Made by a program: the position numbers and the translations under genes. DNA of 64,000 bases from Desulfobacterales bacterium (lineage in GTDB: Bacteria; Desulfobacterota; Desulfobacteria; Desulfobacterales; Desulfosarcinaceae). The notes under the pieces were generated by a model, which saw nothing but the letters and a program-made list of their open reading frames with translations, searched no databases and had not been told where the DNA came from. The first letter of the stretch is position 1, and every line of letters begins with the position of its first letter. The DNA is taken from assembly GCA_016218685.1 (NCBI GenBank), contig JACRDD010000038.1, positions 62,001 to 126,000 on the forward strand, in the 5' to 3' direction. This document shows, piece by piece, positions 63,631 to 64,000 of the stretch.

Positions 63631-64000
63631 ATGGGCGCTCAATCGGGTTCCAAGGTGATGACCACCCGGGAGGCGGTCAGCCGGTTCGTCAAGGACGGCG
63701 ACAGCCTGATCACCGGCAATTACAACGAAAGCATGCCCACCAGCCTGATTTACGAAATCATTCGCCAGGGTCGCAGGGGACTGACCTACTACAGCCAGTC
63801 CGGCTCGTTCGACGGCGAGTTTCTGGTGTTCGGCGGTTGCGTGGACAAAATGGTGTCGGCCTTCATTTATAAATGGGGCGGCAGCCAGCGGGGCGGGATC
63901 ATCGAGCAGTATCAAAGGGCCGGCAAGCTGCAGATCGAGGATTACACCAACTTCACCTACAATGCGCGCCTGGCCGCCGGGGCCTACGGCTACTCGTACA
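63631..64000 (+). CDS. CoA-transferase subunit A-like protein (3' end beyond window)
   Basis: The first 123 codons of a gene that continues past the window. It opens MGAQSGSKVMTTREAVSRFV, with the family region KDGDSLITGNYNESMPTSLI and then GLTYYSQSGSFDGEFLVFGG and KMVSAFIYKWGG, as in the alpha subunit of glutaconate or other family I CoA-transferases. It would transfer CoA between organic acids, in keeping with the acyl-CoA theme of the region. AAGGAG precedes the ATG at good spacing. The substrate cannot be assigned from this part. Confidence 0.8.
   Translation, partial: MGAQSGSKVMTTREAVSRFVKDGDSLITGNYNESMPTSLIYEIIRQGRRGLTYYSQSGSFDGEFLVFGGCVDKMVSAFIYKWGGSQRGGIIEQYQRAGKLQIEDYTNFTYNARLAAGAYGYSY

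Overview
The window looks like chromosomal DNA of an anaerobic, respiring Desulfobacterota bacterium, probably near the Desulfosarcina/Desulfobacterales sulfate reducers. The evidence is the high GC, a tetraheme class III cytochrome c, branched-chain acyl-CoA oxidation genes with a fused B12-dependent isobutyryl-CoA mutase, many hybrid sensor kinases, several small proteins that I recall only from this group, and a probable selenoprotein. This is inferred from gene content; no rRNA or tRNA is present to fix the taxonomy.

Layout. 1-2.1 kb: the 3' end of a GH63 glucosidase, a CBS-HEPN-like protein and an ORF6N-domain protein whose gene contains a 17-bp perfect inverted repeat. 2.2-11.2 kb: a leftward catabolic cluster (acyl-CoA dehydrogenase, methylglutaconyl-CoA-hydratase-like crotonase, HMG-CoA-lyase-like enzyme, XRE-cupin regulator, HIT/GalT-like protein) divergent from icmF, with a TTGACGC-CA-GCGTCAA palindrome between. 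12-20.4 kb: cytochrome c3, TatBC, MltA, a molybdenum-cofactor group (moaC, moaE-like, mobA-like, moaB), YgiQ, PyrR and a glycerophosphodiester phosphodiesterase. 20.5-28.9 kb: a TorF-like porin with a tiny upstream ORF, then a B12 uptake locus (btuFCD, and a cobalamin riboswitch with terminator ahead of btuB-tonB). 29-43.6 kb: phosphoglycolate phosphatase, a Sec-containing OsmC-like protein, CBS protein, two divergent hybrid kinases, RlmI, aquaporin, thioredoxin reductase, ribosomal protein S1, HtpX and a small Cys-rich/membrane gene pair.

43.6-52.1 kb is the most accessory-looking part: two overlapping dynamin-like GTPases, a WD40-caspase protein, a small membrane-anchored protein, a Phd-VapC toxin-antitoxin pair with a clear promoter/operator, and a 179-bp imperfect palindrome. 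52.1-64 kb: a thioesterase, a nitronate monooxygenase-like protein, a signalling group (response regulator, hybrid kinase with Hpt, HDOD protein), 2,4-dienoyl-CoA reductase, CheW, a chemoreceptor with tandem HAMP-like units, and the start of a CoA-transferase subunit.

Functional threads: B12 uptake supplies the cofactor of IcmF; Tat export and molybdopterin synthesis sit together as expected for exported molybdoenzymes; acyl-CoA dehydrogenase, crotonase, FadH and CoA-transferase point to growth on fatty or branched-chain acids. The strongest unusual finding is the OsmC-like gene in which an in-frame UGA occupies the peroxidatic cysteine position and is followed by a SECIS-like hairpin. The GTPase-caspase-TA segment is the best candidate for an uncharacterised stress or defence system.
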